DNA of 64,000 bases from Deinococcales bacterium (GCA_013298595.1 JAAFIG010000020.1:1-64000), one strand, 5' to 3'; positions 45,261-54,586 are shown, numbered from the stretch's first letter. The notes: generated by a model from the letters alone, not told the origin. A program made the numbers and translations.

Positions 45261-47845
45261 CTTCGGCAGATTTATTTGCAGATGCAGTTGCTCCTCGAGA
45301 TGCGTTATCACGCGATGTGGATTTGCTAGGGCGTTGCCTTGGGGCGGTTTTAATCGAACAACAAGGACAAGAATTTTTTGATCTTGAAGAAGAGGTTCGT
45401 GAACTCACCAAACGTGCTCGAGCTGGAGATTTAGCTGCACCTGAGCGTTTAATGAAAATCGCAGCTGACATTGGTTTATCCGATGCCGAAGCTTTAATTC
45501 GGGCTTTTACGCAATACTTTCATTTAACCAACCTCGCCGAGGAACGCCACCGTGTGCGTTGGCGTGACACCCGTAGCTCGCAACTCGAGCCGCGCAAACA
45601 AAGCCTGCACGATGCAATACGGCAACTTAAAAATCATGGCATGAATGCTTTACAAGTGCTTCAATTACTCGAGCGCATCGAATTGGGTAGCACGTTCACA
45701 GCTCATCCAACCGAATTGCGGCGGCGTACAGTGCGGGCGCATCTCGAGCATATTTCTGAAGAACTCAGTTACTTAGAATCTGAATCTGATCGGGCAGCCG
45801 CTTTAGAGCGTGTGATGGCTCGAGTCGAGGTGTTGTGGGGTACGCTTGAGTTACAAGCCCGTAACCCAACTGTGCATGACGAAGTGGTTAATGGTTTACA
45901 CTATTTTACTTCGATTGCTACGGCATTACCTGCTTTACAAGCCGATTTACAAACAGCCATGCAGCTCGAGTTTGGGGCTGGTCAACCCGAAGTGCTGTTA
46001 CCATTAAAATTTTATAGTTGGATTGGTGGCGACCGCGACGGCAATCCCTTTGTGACACCAGAAGTGACTGCTGAAACACTCGAGTACCATGAAACCTCGG
46101 CTCGGGAAGCTTTGCGTAGCGATGTTAAACAATTGTTTGCGGTCTTGTCGCAACACCGCGAACGTGTGCATGTGCATTTAGATTCGACCGCCCCAGAACC
46201 GTGGCGGGCAGAACTCGAGGCATTATATATTCGTTTAAAAACCGAAAGTGTGGATGCTGTACCGATTTTATTATCAGTGCGTGATTCCTTAGTTGCTGCT
46301 GGGCAAGACCGAGCCGCTAAAGTATTTGTTGAACCTGTTTTGGTACGGGCACAAATGTTTGGTACGCATTTAGTGGCACTAGATATCCGCGAATTCTCGG
46401 GCAAACTCGAGATTGCAGTGGCTCAACTTTTACAATTGGGTGGTGTGACCAGCGATTACTTAACTTTAGCTGAACCTGAACGTATGGCATTACTCGAGCA
46501 CGAACTGGCTACCCGCCGTCCGCTTTTACCAATTGGTGAACCCATCTCCGAGGAATTGCGAGCTGTCCTCGAGCCTTTACGGGTGATGCGAGCCAAACTC
46601 GAGACCAACCCTAATGCCTTTGGGCGCTATGTGATTTCGCATGGCGAAGCAGCCTCAGATGTGCTGGAAGCCTTGATTCTTGGGCGCGAAGCAGGTTTCT
46701 TGACCCTTGATGTCTCACCGCTTTTTGAAACACCTCACGATCTCGAAAATTGCCCAGAGGTAATGAAAACTTTACTCGAGTCTACAGTTTATCGGGCTTA
46801 CCTTGGTATGCGTGTGCAAGAAGTGATGCTTGGCTACTCGGACAGCAACAAAGAAGCGGGTTTCTTAGCAGCAAACTGGGCACTGTACAAAGCCCAAGAA
46901 AGCCTTGCCAAATTATTCACGGCTGCCGCTGTACCATATCGTTTCTTTCATGGGCGCGGCACAAGTATCGGGCGTGGCGGTGGACCAGCAGCTCGAGGCA
47001 TCATGGCGCAGCCTCCAGGCACCATTGGGGCTGGTTTGCGTTTAACCGAACAAGGCGAAGCCCTCGCTGACCGTTATGCCAGCCCAGAAATGGCAAAGCG
47101 TAACCTTGAGCAACTTCTATACGCCATTATTGTTGCGGCTGCCCAAAACGAACAACCTGTACCACTCGAATGGCGCGAAGCTTTGGATGCCGCTGCCACT
47201 GCCTCGAGCCAAAAATACCAAGCACTGGTCTTCCATAAAGATTTTCTTGAATTTTTTGAAGCGGCTACACCGATTAACGAAATTGCCAGTTTACGCATTG
47301 CTAGCCGCCCTGTGCGTCGCCCTGGTAAACCAACCCTCGATAATTTACGAGCGATTCCTTGGGTGATGAGTTGGACTCAAAACCGCGCCACCGTTCCAGG
47401 TTGGTACGGAATTGGCACTGGTTTAGCAGTACTCGAGCAAATCGAAGTTGGATTAAGTGCCAAACTTTACAAAGAGTGGGCTTTTTTTCGCAGCTTACTG
47501 GATAATGCCCAAATGAGTTTAGCTAAGTCCGATATGGGTATTTTTGCTCGGTACGCAGCTCTATCGGATCAAATAAACCTTCGAGATGCAATTATGAGCG
47601 AATACCAACAAGCTGTCAAATTGGTTCGAGCTGCCATTGGCACAGATTTACTCGAGTCAGAGCCGCGCTTAAAACGCAGTATCGAAGTGCGTAACCCTTA
47701 TGTAGACCCAATTCATATCGTGCAAGTCGAACTCTTACGCCGATACCGTTCCACCCCAACTGAAGCGGCTGAACGTGTCACCCTCGAGCGAGCATTGCTG
47801 CTGAGTATTCAAGGAATTGCAGCAGGTTTAAGAAATACAGGCTAA
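45257..47845 (+). CDS. ppc: Phosphoenolpyruvate carboxylase
   Basis: An 862-aa enzyme making oxaloacetate from PEP and bicarbonate, an anaplerotic supply for the citrate synthase at 30233. The catalytic His lies in STFTAHPTELRRRTV (near residue 151). GYSDSNKEAGF (near 525) and FHGRGTSIGRGGGPA (near 565, the glycine-rich loop) are complete. It starts within the stop of the YmdB gene. Its stop overlaps that of the convergent HupE-like gene by 4 bp. Confidence 0.97.
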   Translation: MTSADLFADAVAPRDALSRDVDLLGRCLGAVLIEQQGQEFFDLEEEVRELTKRARAGDLAAPERLMKIAADIGLSDAEALIRAFTQYFHLTNLAEERHRVRWRDTRSSQLEPRKQSLHDAIRQLKNHGMNALQVLQLLERIELGSTFTAHPTELRRRTVRAHLEHISEELSYLESESDRAAALERVMARVEVLWGTLELQARNPTVHDEVVNGLHYFTSIATALPALQADLQTAMQLEFGAGQPEVLLPLKFYSWIGGDRDGNPFVTPEVTAETLEYHETSAREALRSDVKQLFAVLSQHRERVHVHLDSTAPEPWRAELEALYIRLKTESVDAVPILLSVRDSLVAAGQDRAAKVFVEPVLVRAQMFGTHLVALDIREFSGKLEIAVAQLLQLGGVTSDYLTLAEPERMALLEHELATRRPLLPIGEPISEELRAVLEPLRVMRAKLETNPNAFGRYVISHGEAASDVLEALILGREAGFLTLDVSPLFETPHDLENCPEVMKTLLESTVYRAYLGMRVQEVMLGYSDSNKEAGFLAANWALYKAQESLAKLFTAAAVPYRFFHGRGTSIGRGGGPAARGIMAQPPGTIGAGLRLTEQGEALADRYASPEMAKRNLEQLLYAIIVAAAQNEQPVPLEWREALDAAATASSQKYQALVFHKDFLEFFEAATPINEIASLRIASRPVRRPGKPTLDNLRAIPWVMSWTQNRATVPGWYGIGTGLAVLEQIEVGLSAKLYKEWAFFRSLLDNAQMSLAKSDMGIFARYAALSDQINLRDAIMSEYQQAVKLVRAAIGTDLLESEPRLKRSIEVRNPYVDPIHIVQVELLRRYRSTPTEAAERVTLERALLLSIQGIAAGLRNTG

Positions 47846-48900
47846 GAAAATAAGGCACGTTCAAAAAACCAGAATAAACCTGCACAGACTGCAAAAAACG
47901 AGATACTCTGCCGAACTCGAGCTTCCCACGAAATGCGTTTAAGCAGTTGTAACAAAGCAAAAGCGGGTATCACTACAGCTAACTGTCCAATTTCCACACC
48001 AAGGTTAAAACCAAACAAAGACAATGCCACATTGGTTTGTGGTAAACCAATATCCTCGAGTACACCAGCAAACTCTAAGCCATGAATTAAACCAAAAGCA
48101 AAAGTTAACCCCCAACGGCTGCGGGTCAGTGCGGTTGTGTCTTTACGCAATAAATTCTCGGCAGCAACAAAAGCAATGGTAAGTGCAATGCCGCTTTCGA
48201 CAAATCTCGAGGGTAAATGCACAATGTTTAAAGCGGCTAAGGATAAACTGATGGAGTGTGCCACGGTGAAGGCCGTAATCACTTTAAGTAAATAGGGTAA
48301 TCCGCCACCCAGCATCAGTAAGGTTAGAACAAACAACAAATGATCGTAGCCTGTCAGAATATGTTCAATACCAAGTTTGATAAAGCCAAAAAAATCGGTG
48401 GAATCTGTTTTTTCGGCAAGCGCAAATTCGCGGCTATCAGGGCGAAAAACAATTTCTCGAGCTTCGCCGTTATACAGTAAAGTAGCGACACAACTGGCAG
48501 TCGAGACACCTTCAACAAATAAATTGTAATTGATACGAAAATCTTTTGTGTCACCCAGTAATGCAAATGTCAGTACCACGGTACTATGGGTATTGGCTTT
48601 TGGTCCAAGATTTTTTTGTGGAGCAGACTCGAGCCTAAAATTGGCACTTTGTGCGCTCGAGAAGACCTGAATTTTTTGTTTAAAAAAAACTTGTAAAGCA
48701 GCGTTTTGACTTTCGACTTCTTGGCTCGAGAGCACTCCGTTTTTATCTGTGTCAAATTGTTCGGTTAAACGTGTAGGAAAGGTCAGTGTCAGTTGTGCAC
48801 TTTTTCCCCCAAGCACTATTTCGGCGGCACTTAAATCCGACCAGTGAGCAAAAACGTTATTGCTTATTAAAAAGAAAAATAGAATTAAAAGCTTTTTCAT
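47842..48900 (-). CDS. HupE/UreJ_2-family membrane protein with EF-hand-like loop
   Basis: A 352-aa membrane protein. A signal peptide (MKKLLILFFFLISNNVFA) is followed by a periplasmic domain with an EF-hand-like loop DTDKNGVLSSQEV near residue 50. From about 170 on there are six or seven membrane helices beginning with the family signature GIEHILTGYDHLLFVLTLLM and including SRWGLTFAFGLIHGLEFAG. The family is proposed to transport metals such as Ni or Co, which is family knowledge and not shown here. The next gene upstream (TPR) and a DUF4331 remnant are typical partners. Confidence 0.85.
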   Translation of the reverse strand: MKKLLILFFFLISNNVFAHWSDLSAAEIVLGGKSAQLTLTFPTRLTEQFDTDKNGVLSSQEVESQNAALQVFFKQKIQVFSSAQSANFRLESAPQKNLGPKANTHSTVVLTFALLGDTKDFRINYNLFVEGVSTASCVATLLYNGEAREIVFRPDSREFALAEKTDSTDFFGFIKLGIEHILTGYDHLLFVLTLLMLGGGLPYLLKVITAFTVAHSISLSLAALNIVHLPSRFVESGIALTIAFVAAENLLRKDTTALTRSRWGLTFAFGLIHGLEFAGVLEDIGLPQTNVALSLFGFNLGVEIGQLAVVIPAFALLQLLKRISWEARVRQSISFFAVCAGLFWFFERALFS

Positions 48901-48914
48901 AATATTCCCCTGTC

Positions 48915-50240
48915 TTAATTTGTGTTGTTCTCGAGCTGAGAAATACGCTCGAGCGTTGGATTGATTTTCTTGGCTTTAGCAAACCAAGCATCGGCTTCTT
49001 GTTTGTTCCCTAATGCAATTTCGATTTGCCCTATACGCTGCATCAGCGCAGCATCTTGAACACCAAAACGCAGAGCACGTTGCAGTGTGGCTCGAGCTGC
49101 CAGTGCATTACCAGCCTCGAGTTGCGCCCATGCCAAGACATACAAGGTTTGGCTGTCCGAACGAATGGTGCTTTCATGGGTAGCAAGTTTTAAAGCTTCT
49201 GCTATCTCAGATTTTTGCCCAGCTTCAAGGAGCAACGCTGCTAATTCTCGAGCGTGTCCAAAAGCACCAGTTTTTAATTCTGCCCGCAATGAATCCTTAG
49301 CTTGTTGCCATAACGCACGGTCTTCTTGCCCGCGTAAGCGTTTGACTCGAGCCATGCCTCGTAAGGCAGCATGATTAAAAACAGTGATGGTTTTTTGCGA
49401 ATCTTGCTCGAGTTGCTGGTATAAAGTCATGGCCGCATCGAAATTACCTAGTTGAACTTGTGTATCGGCTAAAAGCAAAATAGCTTGTGAATCATTAGGA
49501 ACAATGCGGATAGCTTCAAGTAGCAAATCTCGCGCTAAAGGCAATTGCCCATTTCGCAAATACCAACGGGCTAAATAGGTTCTGGCTCGAGCTGAACCGA
49601 CGAGGTCATCGGCTTCTTCGAGTTGTAAGGCTGCTTCGTAGTCGGTTTTAGCGTCTAAACCTTGGGCTTCATGAACCAATCCAGCTAGCAGTACATGCCC
49701 CATCGAAGGCGCACCTTGCATCAGAATTTGTACGTTCTTAGCCGCAGCAGGAACATGACCTAAAGCCAAATCTATTGTGGTTTGTAAAGACAGCACAGCA
49801 GCGCTTTGTGGTGTGATTTTCTTAATCCGCTCGAGTAAAGCTTGGGCTTGTGTAAATTGATGCTGTGCTAAAGCCACTTCTGCCAGTACCAATAAAGCAC
49901 CGGCATTGAGTATCGGTAACGCTACTAAACTGCGTTCAGCTGAATTTTGTGCCAACAAATACCAACTGGCTTCTCCAGAAACTCGAGCGCGTTGCAGATA
50001 TGTAGCAGCCAGTGCTGCACGGTCTAAACCATCGTTAGGATTGCGCTGAATGCGGGTTAAATAAAAAGCAATTTCTTGCTGATACAACCCCGACCTCGAT
50101 TTGGCTCGAGACTCAAGCAAATGATTAAATCGGTACTGCAACGCTTGAGGTAAAGCCTGTCTGGAATTCATCCATAAAAATACAGCTAGAAAAAGGAAAA
50201 TCGGAATTAGCAAAAAGCGTTTATCGTAACGAATCATCAT
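48915..50240 (-). CDS. Membrane-anchored TPR protein
   Basis: A 441-aa protein with an N-terminal membrane anchor (FLLIPIFLFLAVFLWM) and TPR repeats from residue 50 to the end (SQAILLLADTQVQLGNFDAA; MQRIGQIEIALGNKQEADAW). Two start ATGs stand in tandem at 50240 and 50237 after GAGG. It lies 14 bp upstream of the HupE-like gene and shares its operon. TPR/HupE pairs often accompany DUF4331 genes, and a remnant of one lies directly upstream. Confidence 0.75.
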   Translation of the reverse strand: MMIRYDKRFLLIPIFLFLAVFLWMNSRQALPQALQYRFNHLLESRAKSRSGLYQQEIAFYLTRIQRNPNDGLDRAALAATYLQRARVSGEASWYLLAQNSAERSLVALPILNAGALLVLAEVALAQHQFTQAQALLERIKKITPQSAAVLSLQTTIDLALGHVPAAAKNVQILMQGAPSMGHVLLAGLVHEAQGLDAKTDYEAALQLEEADDLVGSARARTYLARWYLRNGQLPLARDLLLEAIRIVPNDSQAILLLADTQVQLGNFDAAMTLYQQLEQDSQKTITVFNHAALRGMARVKRLRGQEDRALWQQAKDSLRAELKTGAFGHARELAALLLEAGQKSEIAEALKLATHESTIRSDSQTLYVLAWAQLEAGNALAARATLQRALRFGVQDAALMQRIGQIEIALGNKQEADAWFAKAKKINPTLERISQLENNTN

Positions 50241-50293
50241 AGTGCAACCTCGAGTCTGGGCGTAGCGCACTACGCCCAGACGAATAAGAAGTT

Positions 50294-50425
50294 TTAGTTA
50301 GGTTCGGCTAAGAATGGGAAATTCTCGAGCAATGGTTTATGTTTTGTCCCACCAGCATTTGGATCATCAAAGGAAACATTATCGCCTTCTGGGTATACGT
50401 TTGAGAATTTGTGATTGGATGACAT
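50294..50425 (-). pseudogene. C-terminal remnant of a DUF4331 protein
   Basis: A 43-aa frame (MSSNHKFSNVYPEGDNVSF ... ENFPFLAEPN) looks like the C-terminal end of DUF4331 proteins, which close with a GDxV...FPYLxxP pattern. The rest, expected to be several hundred residues, is missing. There is no convincing ribosome site. It lies upstream of the TPR and HupE-like genes in the order seen in DUF4331 loci. Truncation by deletion is inferred. Confidence 0.45.
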
Positions 50426-50576
50426 TTGGAAATACTTTGCTTTTGTTTTAGTCAAAAGCTGCAAGAAATTGCGACATCCAATTTATCGAACAGCCACGTA
50501 TACCTTTGTAGGAAGTACTTCCAAATCTTTCGCAGCTTGAGATGACATGGATCTCGAGCCAACTCTTGAGGTCACT

Positions 50577-51206
50577 ATGAATGTGGATAAAGTCTCGACA
50601 CGACGTAATTTCTTAAAAGTATTGGGTGTGGCTGGGGTAAGTGCTGGTTTGGTTGGGCATTTAGGGGATGTAGCGCTTGCACAAAGTAACAGTGGCATCA
50701 CCGATGTTGATATTTTGCAACTAGCTTTAACTGCTGAGTACTTAGCGACTGATGTATACCAAAAGGCACTGATGGCGAAATTCCCAGGAGGTATTAAAGA
50801 CTATCTCGAGGAAGCTTTAGCACAAGAAGAAACACATGTAAAAGCTTTAACCGACACAATTAAAGCTTTTAAAGCAATGCCTGTTGCTCGACCCAAATTT
50901 ACTTATGGTGGTTTGCAATTTGTTGAAGCAAACCAAATGAAGATTCTCGAAACGATGATTGCTCTTGAAACTGCATTCACAGGCGCGTATCTTGGCGCAA
51001 TTCCATTGATTCAAAATAAAGATGTTTTATCGGCTGCGGCTGCGATTGCAATGAACGAAGAAAGCCATTTGGCTACGTTGCGTGGCGGCTTAATTGCTTT
51101 GGGCGGTATGGTGAGTGGTAGACAAGTACCAAACGGACGTGCTTTTGGTCTGGCGATTACACCTGCTCAAGCTACTGCTGCTGTAACAAGTTTCATTGCT
51201 AAGTAA
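50577..51206 (+). CDS. Tat-exported ferritin-like protein
   Basis: A 209-aa protein with a twin-arginine signal (STRRNFLKVLGVAGVSAGLV). The mature part is a four-helix ferritin-like domain (PF13668 type). Metal-ligand residues are in ALTAEYLATDVYQ (Glu), EALAQEETHVKALTD (Glu, His), ALETAFTGAYL (Glu) and NEESHLATLRGG (Glu, His). Export by Tat suggests that the metal is bound before or during folding. ATG at 50577 after GAGGTC; ends with a strong terminator. Confidence 0.87.
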   Translation: MNVDKVSTRRNFLKVLGVAGVSAGLVGHLGDVALAQSNSGITDVDILQLALTAEYLATDVYQKALMAKFPGGIKDYLEEALAQEETHVKALTDTIKAFKAMPVARPKFTYGGLQFVEANQMKILETMIALETAFTGAYLGAIPLIQNKDVLSAAAAIAMNEESHLATLRGGLIALGGMVSGRQVPNGRAFGLAITPAQATAAVTSFIAK

Positions 51207-51263
51207 ATTACACTGCCAACTTTAGAGTGGAACCTCCTATATCTGCTCTAAAGCAATCCTTTG

Positions 51264-51297
51264 AACAAACCGAATTTTTTCGGTTTGTTTATTTTGC
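51264..51297 (+). terminator. Intrinsic terminator of the ferritin-like gene
   Basis: AACAAACCGA / TCGGTTTGTT, a 10-bp stem with a 6-nt loop, followed by TATTTTG. Confidence 0.88.
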
Positions 51298-51342
51298 TAA
51301 AAAATACTCTGGTAAAAGAAGAAATTTATTTTTACTAAGTAC

Positions 51343-51376
51343 TTGACAAATCCTAGAAAATATGTGTAAATACACC
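51343..51376 (+). promoter_or_regulatory. marR promoter with overlapping operator
   Basis: TTGACA at 51343-51348 is a perfect -35. The operator TGTGTAAATACACC at 51363-51376 covers the -10 region (TAAATA at 51367-51372) and ends 1 nt before the ATG. It matches 12 of 14 bases of the palindrome at 51860-51873, so autorepression is likely. Confidence 0.7.
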
Positions 51377-51377
51377 T

Positions 51378-51842
51378 ATGGCAATTGAAATCCCAATTCA
51401 AATGCGCCAAGCCGTCCAACGCAACTCGAGTCGTTGTGCTGCCACAAATATACGCAAAGCCAGTCGAGCTATCAGCCAATTTTACGACCATGCCCTCGAG
51501 CCAAGCGGCTTGAAATCCACGCAATTCACCATGCTTGTTGCGGTTGCTTGTCATGCCCCAATCGCACTGACCTTGTTGGCAGAACGTATGGTCATGGATC
51601 GCACAACACTAACCCGAGATTTACAACGCCTTGAGGAACAAGGTTTACTCGAGATCAGCCCAGGAACAGATCGGCGCTCGAGAATTATTGAATTAACCAA
51701 AGCAGGACAAACAGCTTTATTGGCAGCTGTACCACTAAGAGCCAAAGCCCAAGCTCATATTGTTGAACACATCGGCGAGGAACGTTTAAGTAGCTTGCTC
51801 GAGATCATCGAAGAAGTGGTAGTGGCTGTGAAATCTGATTAA
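51378..51842 (+). CDS. MarR-family transcriptional regulator
   Basis: A 154-aa winged-helix repressor. The recognition region LTLLAERMVMDRTTLTRDLQ and the wing TDRRSRIIELTKAG are typical. Its promoter overlaps a palindrome, and a second copy of that palindrome stands between this gene and the MBL-fold gene, so it probably controls itself and the two genes downstream. The ligand is unknown. ATG at 51378; the first codon directly follows the operator, so the mRNA has little or no leader. Confidence 0.9.
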   Translation: MAIEIPIQMRQAVQRNSSRCAATNIRKASRAISQFYDHALEPSGLKSTQFTMLVAVACHAPIALTLLAERMVMDRTTLTRDLQRLEEQGLLEISPGTDRRSRIIELTKAGQTALLAAVPLRAKAQAHIVEHIGEERLSSLLEIIEEVVVAVKSD

Positions 51843-51858
51843 ATTTTTTTATAGATAA

Positions 51859-51874
51859 ATGTGTATATACACAT
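51859..51874 (+). promoter_or_regulatory. MarR operator, 16-bp perfect palindrome
   Basis: ATGTGTATATACACAT is fully symmetrical. A -10-like TAAACT follows at 51883-51888, so the operator would cover the -35 region of the promoter for the MBL-fold gene. A weaker half-site, TGTGTAAACAACAC, lies at 51930-51943. Confidence 0.75.
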
Positions 51875-51981
51875 AAATAAAATAAACTCGTAAATATCAA
51901 AACCTATAACCCGAAATTAGAAATCTCTATGTGTAAACAACACTTTGAATGACACATCAAATCGAACCTATCGTAACTTAC

Positions 51982-52003
51982 AAGGAGGGGTATGAAATCC
52001 TAA
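51982..52003 (+). other. Strong ribosome site followed by a 3-codon ORF
   Basis: AAGGAGGGGT is followed by ATG AAA TCC TAA at 51992-52003, in the leader of the MBL-fold gene and 63 bp before its start. It could be a regulatory mini-ORF or the relic of a lost gene. Confidence 0.35.
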
Positions 52004-52066
52004 CCAAATCTCGAGACAACCAAGGTATTTCAGCTACTCGTTAAGAAACGCAGTCAAAGGAAAATT

Positions 52067-53107
52067 ATGAAAAATACAAATGTACAAATTATTAAACCTG
52101 AAGTCTCGAGACGCGATGCTCTGCGCTTACTTGGTATGGGCGGACTAGCCCTTGGTGGATTATCTGCACTCAGCCCAAATACCCTTGGACAAAGTGCCAC
52201 AACGCCAGCCGAAACCACAGGGCATTATCGTGTCAAAATTGGTGATTTTGAATTATTTGTCATTTACGAAGGCACAATCACTTTTCCTATCCAAGCTTAC
52301 GGCATCAATGTACCTGTTGCCCGTATCGGACAATTATTAACCGATAATTTTCTGGCAGCAGGAGCAACTGTCAGCCAACCAATCAATTGTTTAGTGATTA
52401 AAACACCGCAAGGCAATGTCCTTGTGGATGCTGGAACAGGTGGCAAAGCAGGCGTAGCCGATGGCGGACGACTGATTGGTAATCTCGCAGCTATTGGTAT
52501 CAAACCGAGCGATATTAACTATGTCATCATGACGCATTTACACCCAGACCACATTGGTGGACTCTTTGAAGGTGGGGCTGCCACTTTTTCTAATCAACTT
52601 ATTTTTAAGTACGCTGAACATGTCATCACCAAACGCGAATGGGATACCATCGATAACCCAAGCCCAGGAGCACAAGCCAGACCAGCTGCCATCCAACCAT
52701 TCTTTACTACCGTATTACAATCTGCTAAAGCAGCCTTGACCAACAAAATCCGATTTGTACAAGCAGGTGACCAAATCATCCCAGGTATAGAAATCATCAG
52801 CACACCAGGGCATACCGCAGGGCATATCTCGGTCAGAATAAGCTCGGGTAACCAAGAACTGATTCATCTTGTAGATTCTGTCACCCATCATGTCCTAGGA
52901 TTTGCCCAAGATTTACGTCTTCTATTTGACGAAGACGCACCTACAGCCGCTGCCACTCGAGCCAAAATCCTTGACCGAGTTGCCACTGACCGCAGCTTAG
53001 TGATGGGTTATCACTTTCCGTGGCCCGGACTCGCTCACATCCGCAAAATCGCCACAGGTTACGAGTGGGTACCCACTGCTTGGGACTGGGCAGCCCAAAC
53101 AAAATAA
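52067..53107 (+). CDS. MBL-fold metallohydrolase, Tat-exported
   Basis: A 346-aa metallo-beta-lactamase-fold hydrolase with a twin-arginine signal (SRRDALRLLGMGGLALGGLS). The metal-binding motif HxHxDH is THLHPDHIGG near residue 165; further ligands lie in STPGHTAGHIS and in LVMGYHFPWPG near the C-terminus. The domain resembles the lactonase/quorum-quenching branch, but the substrate is not known. Predicted to be under control of the MarR regulator upstream. ATG at 52067 after AAAGGA. Confidence 0.85.
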   Translation: MKNTNVQIIKPEVSRRDALRLLGMGGLALGGLSALSPNTLGQSATTPAETTGHYRVKIGDFELFVIYEGTITFPIQAYGINVPVARIGQLLTDNFLAAGATVSQPINCLVIKTPQGNVLVDAGTGGKAGVADGGRLIGNLAAIGIKPSDINYVIMTHLHPDHIGGLFEGGAATFSNQLIFKYAEHVITKREWDTIDNPSPGAQARPAAIQPFFTTVLQSAKAALTNKIRFVQAGDQIIPGIEIISTPGHTAGHISVRISSGNQELIHLVDSVTHHVLGFAQDLRLLFDEDAPTAAATRAKILDRVATDRSLVMGYHFPWPGLAHIRKIATGYEWVPTAWDWAAQTK

Positions 53108-53151
53108 ATAATTACGCGGATCAAAAAATTCAATTCACCAAGGAGAAAATT

Positions 53152-53601
53152 ATGAATATTCCAACTTTAAAAATGCAGTACGGCACCACCTATGGCAACA
53201 TTCAAAAAGCCCTCGAGAAATTTAATACCAGCACCGCCCAAATCGAATTTGCAGATGGTGGCAGTGCAAATTGGCTGATTGCACACATGATCGCCTCGAG
53301 ACAAACACCAATCTTGTTATCAGGTGGTAAAACTATTTGGGAAACCCCAAAACTCCAACGCTGGGGACGCAATGCTGTCGCCCTCAGCAAAGATGAAACC
53401 CTTGATTTCGAGCAATTAAAAACCGATTTAACCACCTCGCAAGAAGCCTTGATGACCTACCTCTCGAGCTTGAACGAAGCCGATTTAGCCAAAGAAACAC
53501 CACTTGGAACGGTTGGTGGAATGCTGGCATTTTTATTGATTCACGAAGCACAACACGTTGGGCAATTGCTATCGTTACCAAGATTGCTGAAACTTTTATA
53601 A
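53152..53601 (+). CDS. DinB-family protein
   Basis: A 149-aa four-helix DinB/YfiT-like protein. Possible metal-binding His residues are NWLIAHMIASR near residue 43 and LLIHEAQHVGQLLSL near the end. Many relatives are thiol transferases or of unknown function. It follows the MBL-fold gene by 44 bp with an AAGGAG site at 53152 and is probably in the same MarR-controlled operon. Confidence 0.82.
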   Translation: MNIPTLKMQYGTTYGNIQKALEKFNTSTAQIEFADGGSANWLIAHMIASRQTPILLSGGKTIWETPKLQRWGRNAVALSKDETLDFEQLKTDLTTSQEALMTYLSSLNEADLAKETPLGTVGGMLAFLLIHEAQHVGQLLSLPRLLKLL

Positions 53602-53611
53602 GCTCGAGACA

Positions 53612-53645
53612 TAAGAATCCCCGCCGTCATTCGCGGGGATTCTTA
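53612..53645 (+). terminator. Hairpin behind the DinB gene
   Basis: TAAGAATCCCCGC / GCGGGGATTCTTA, a 13-bp perfect stem with an 8-nt loop. No T-run follows, so termination efficiency is uncertain. Confidence 0.7.
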
Positions 53646-53714
53646 CTGCCCAAAACCTCAAAGATGCGCTCGAGAAAATCCGATACTTTGACAAACAAGG
53701 ATAGAACTCGAGTT

Positions 53715-54581
53715 CTATTCTTGTTTAAAGGAATAGCCTAGAAATCTGTTAACCACACAAAAACCACAAGATTCGTAAAAATCACGATTTTTTATACCAG
53801 CAAAGACTTCTGCGGTTTGCGCTCCTAAAACCTGTAAGCGCCTGAATCCCTCGAGAATAACAGCCCTTCCCAAACCTTGCCGCCTAAACGCTGCTTGAGT
53901 TCCTACAGGTTCAAAATAACCAACACCACCAGAAAGCCAAATAACACAAAAGGAAGCCAATTCGTTTTCTGGTGTTGAAACCACCAAATCAAGTTCGGGG
54001 TTATACCCAAACATCGAGCGAACTCGAGCATACCGTTGTAACGTAAATTTTGTTGAATTAAACGCGTCCTGGTGAGTATTGACTCGTTTTTCAAATTCAG
54101 TCTCGAGAACATGACGTGCTTGGAAACCTGATGGCAATTCTACGGTTGGAATTTTTGTTGTTAAGTCAAAATGAAAAAGAAAATTTTCGTCATTGTTTGG
54201 TGTAAATCCACTTGACTCGAGAACCCGAATCAACCTTGAATTCTCAGCAAAGCAGTCTGTAAATATTTCTGTTGAACAAGCACTTTTTGCCCAATCAACA
54301 ATTTCTCGAGCAAGGTTGTCAAAGTCGGCATCATTCAGATTTGGATGCGACTGAATTTCAAAGTGTCCAGCAATCAGCCAACCTAAACCAATCAGTTTTT
54401 CTGATTCAAACCATAAGTGAAGCAGGTGTTGTTCGAGTTCATTACGCCCGAAGCGCCACCAAACATCACCAGCGTGAAGAAAGCCTCGGTTGTTACTAAC
54501 CAAATCTCGAGCTTGATCAAAAAATGCAGTGATGCTCGGTAAATCAGTAATTCCAATAAAATCCCTGCTTGATACGGTCAT
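53715..54581 (-). CDS. GNAT-family acetyltransferase
   Basis: A 288-aa acetyltransferase. The C-terminal GNAT domain has the acetyl-CoA loop FRRQGLGRAVILEGFRRL near residue 235, preceded by the strand GVGYFEPVG and followed by the usual NRDFYESCGFCVV. The N-terminal half appears to be a degenerate GNAT domain, since NSRLIRVLESSGF resembles the motif that ends such a fold. Substrate unknown. ATG at 54581 is fixed by a leaderless -10; an upstream ATG at 54602 lies before the -10 box. Confidence 0.83.
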   Translation of the reverse strand: MTVSSRDFIGITDLPSITAFFDQARDLVSNNRGFLHAGDVWWRFGRNELEQHLLHLWFESEKLIGLGWLIAGHFEIQSHPNLNDADFDNLAREIVDWAKSACSTEIFTDCFAENSRLIRVLESSGFTPNNDENFLFHFDLTTKIPTVELPSGFQARHVLETEFEKRVNTHQDAFNSTKFTLQRYARVRSMFGYNPELDLVVSTPENELASFCVIWLSGGVGYFEPVGTQAAFRRQGLGRAVILEGFRRLQVLGAQTAEVFAGIKNRDFYESCGFCVVNRFLGYSFKQE

Positions 54582-54586
54582 ACTCG

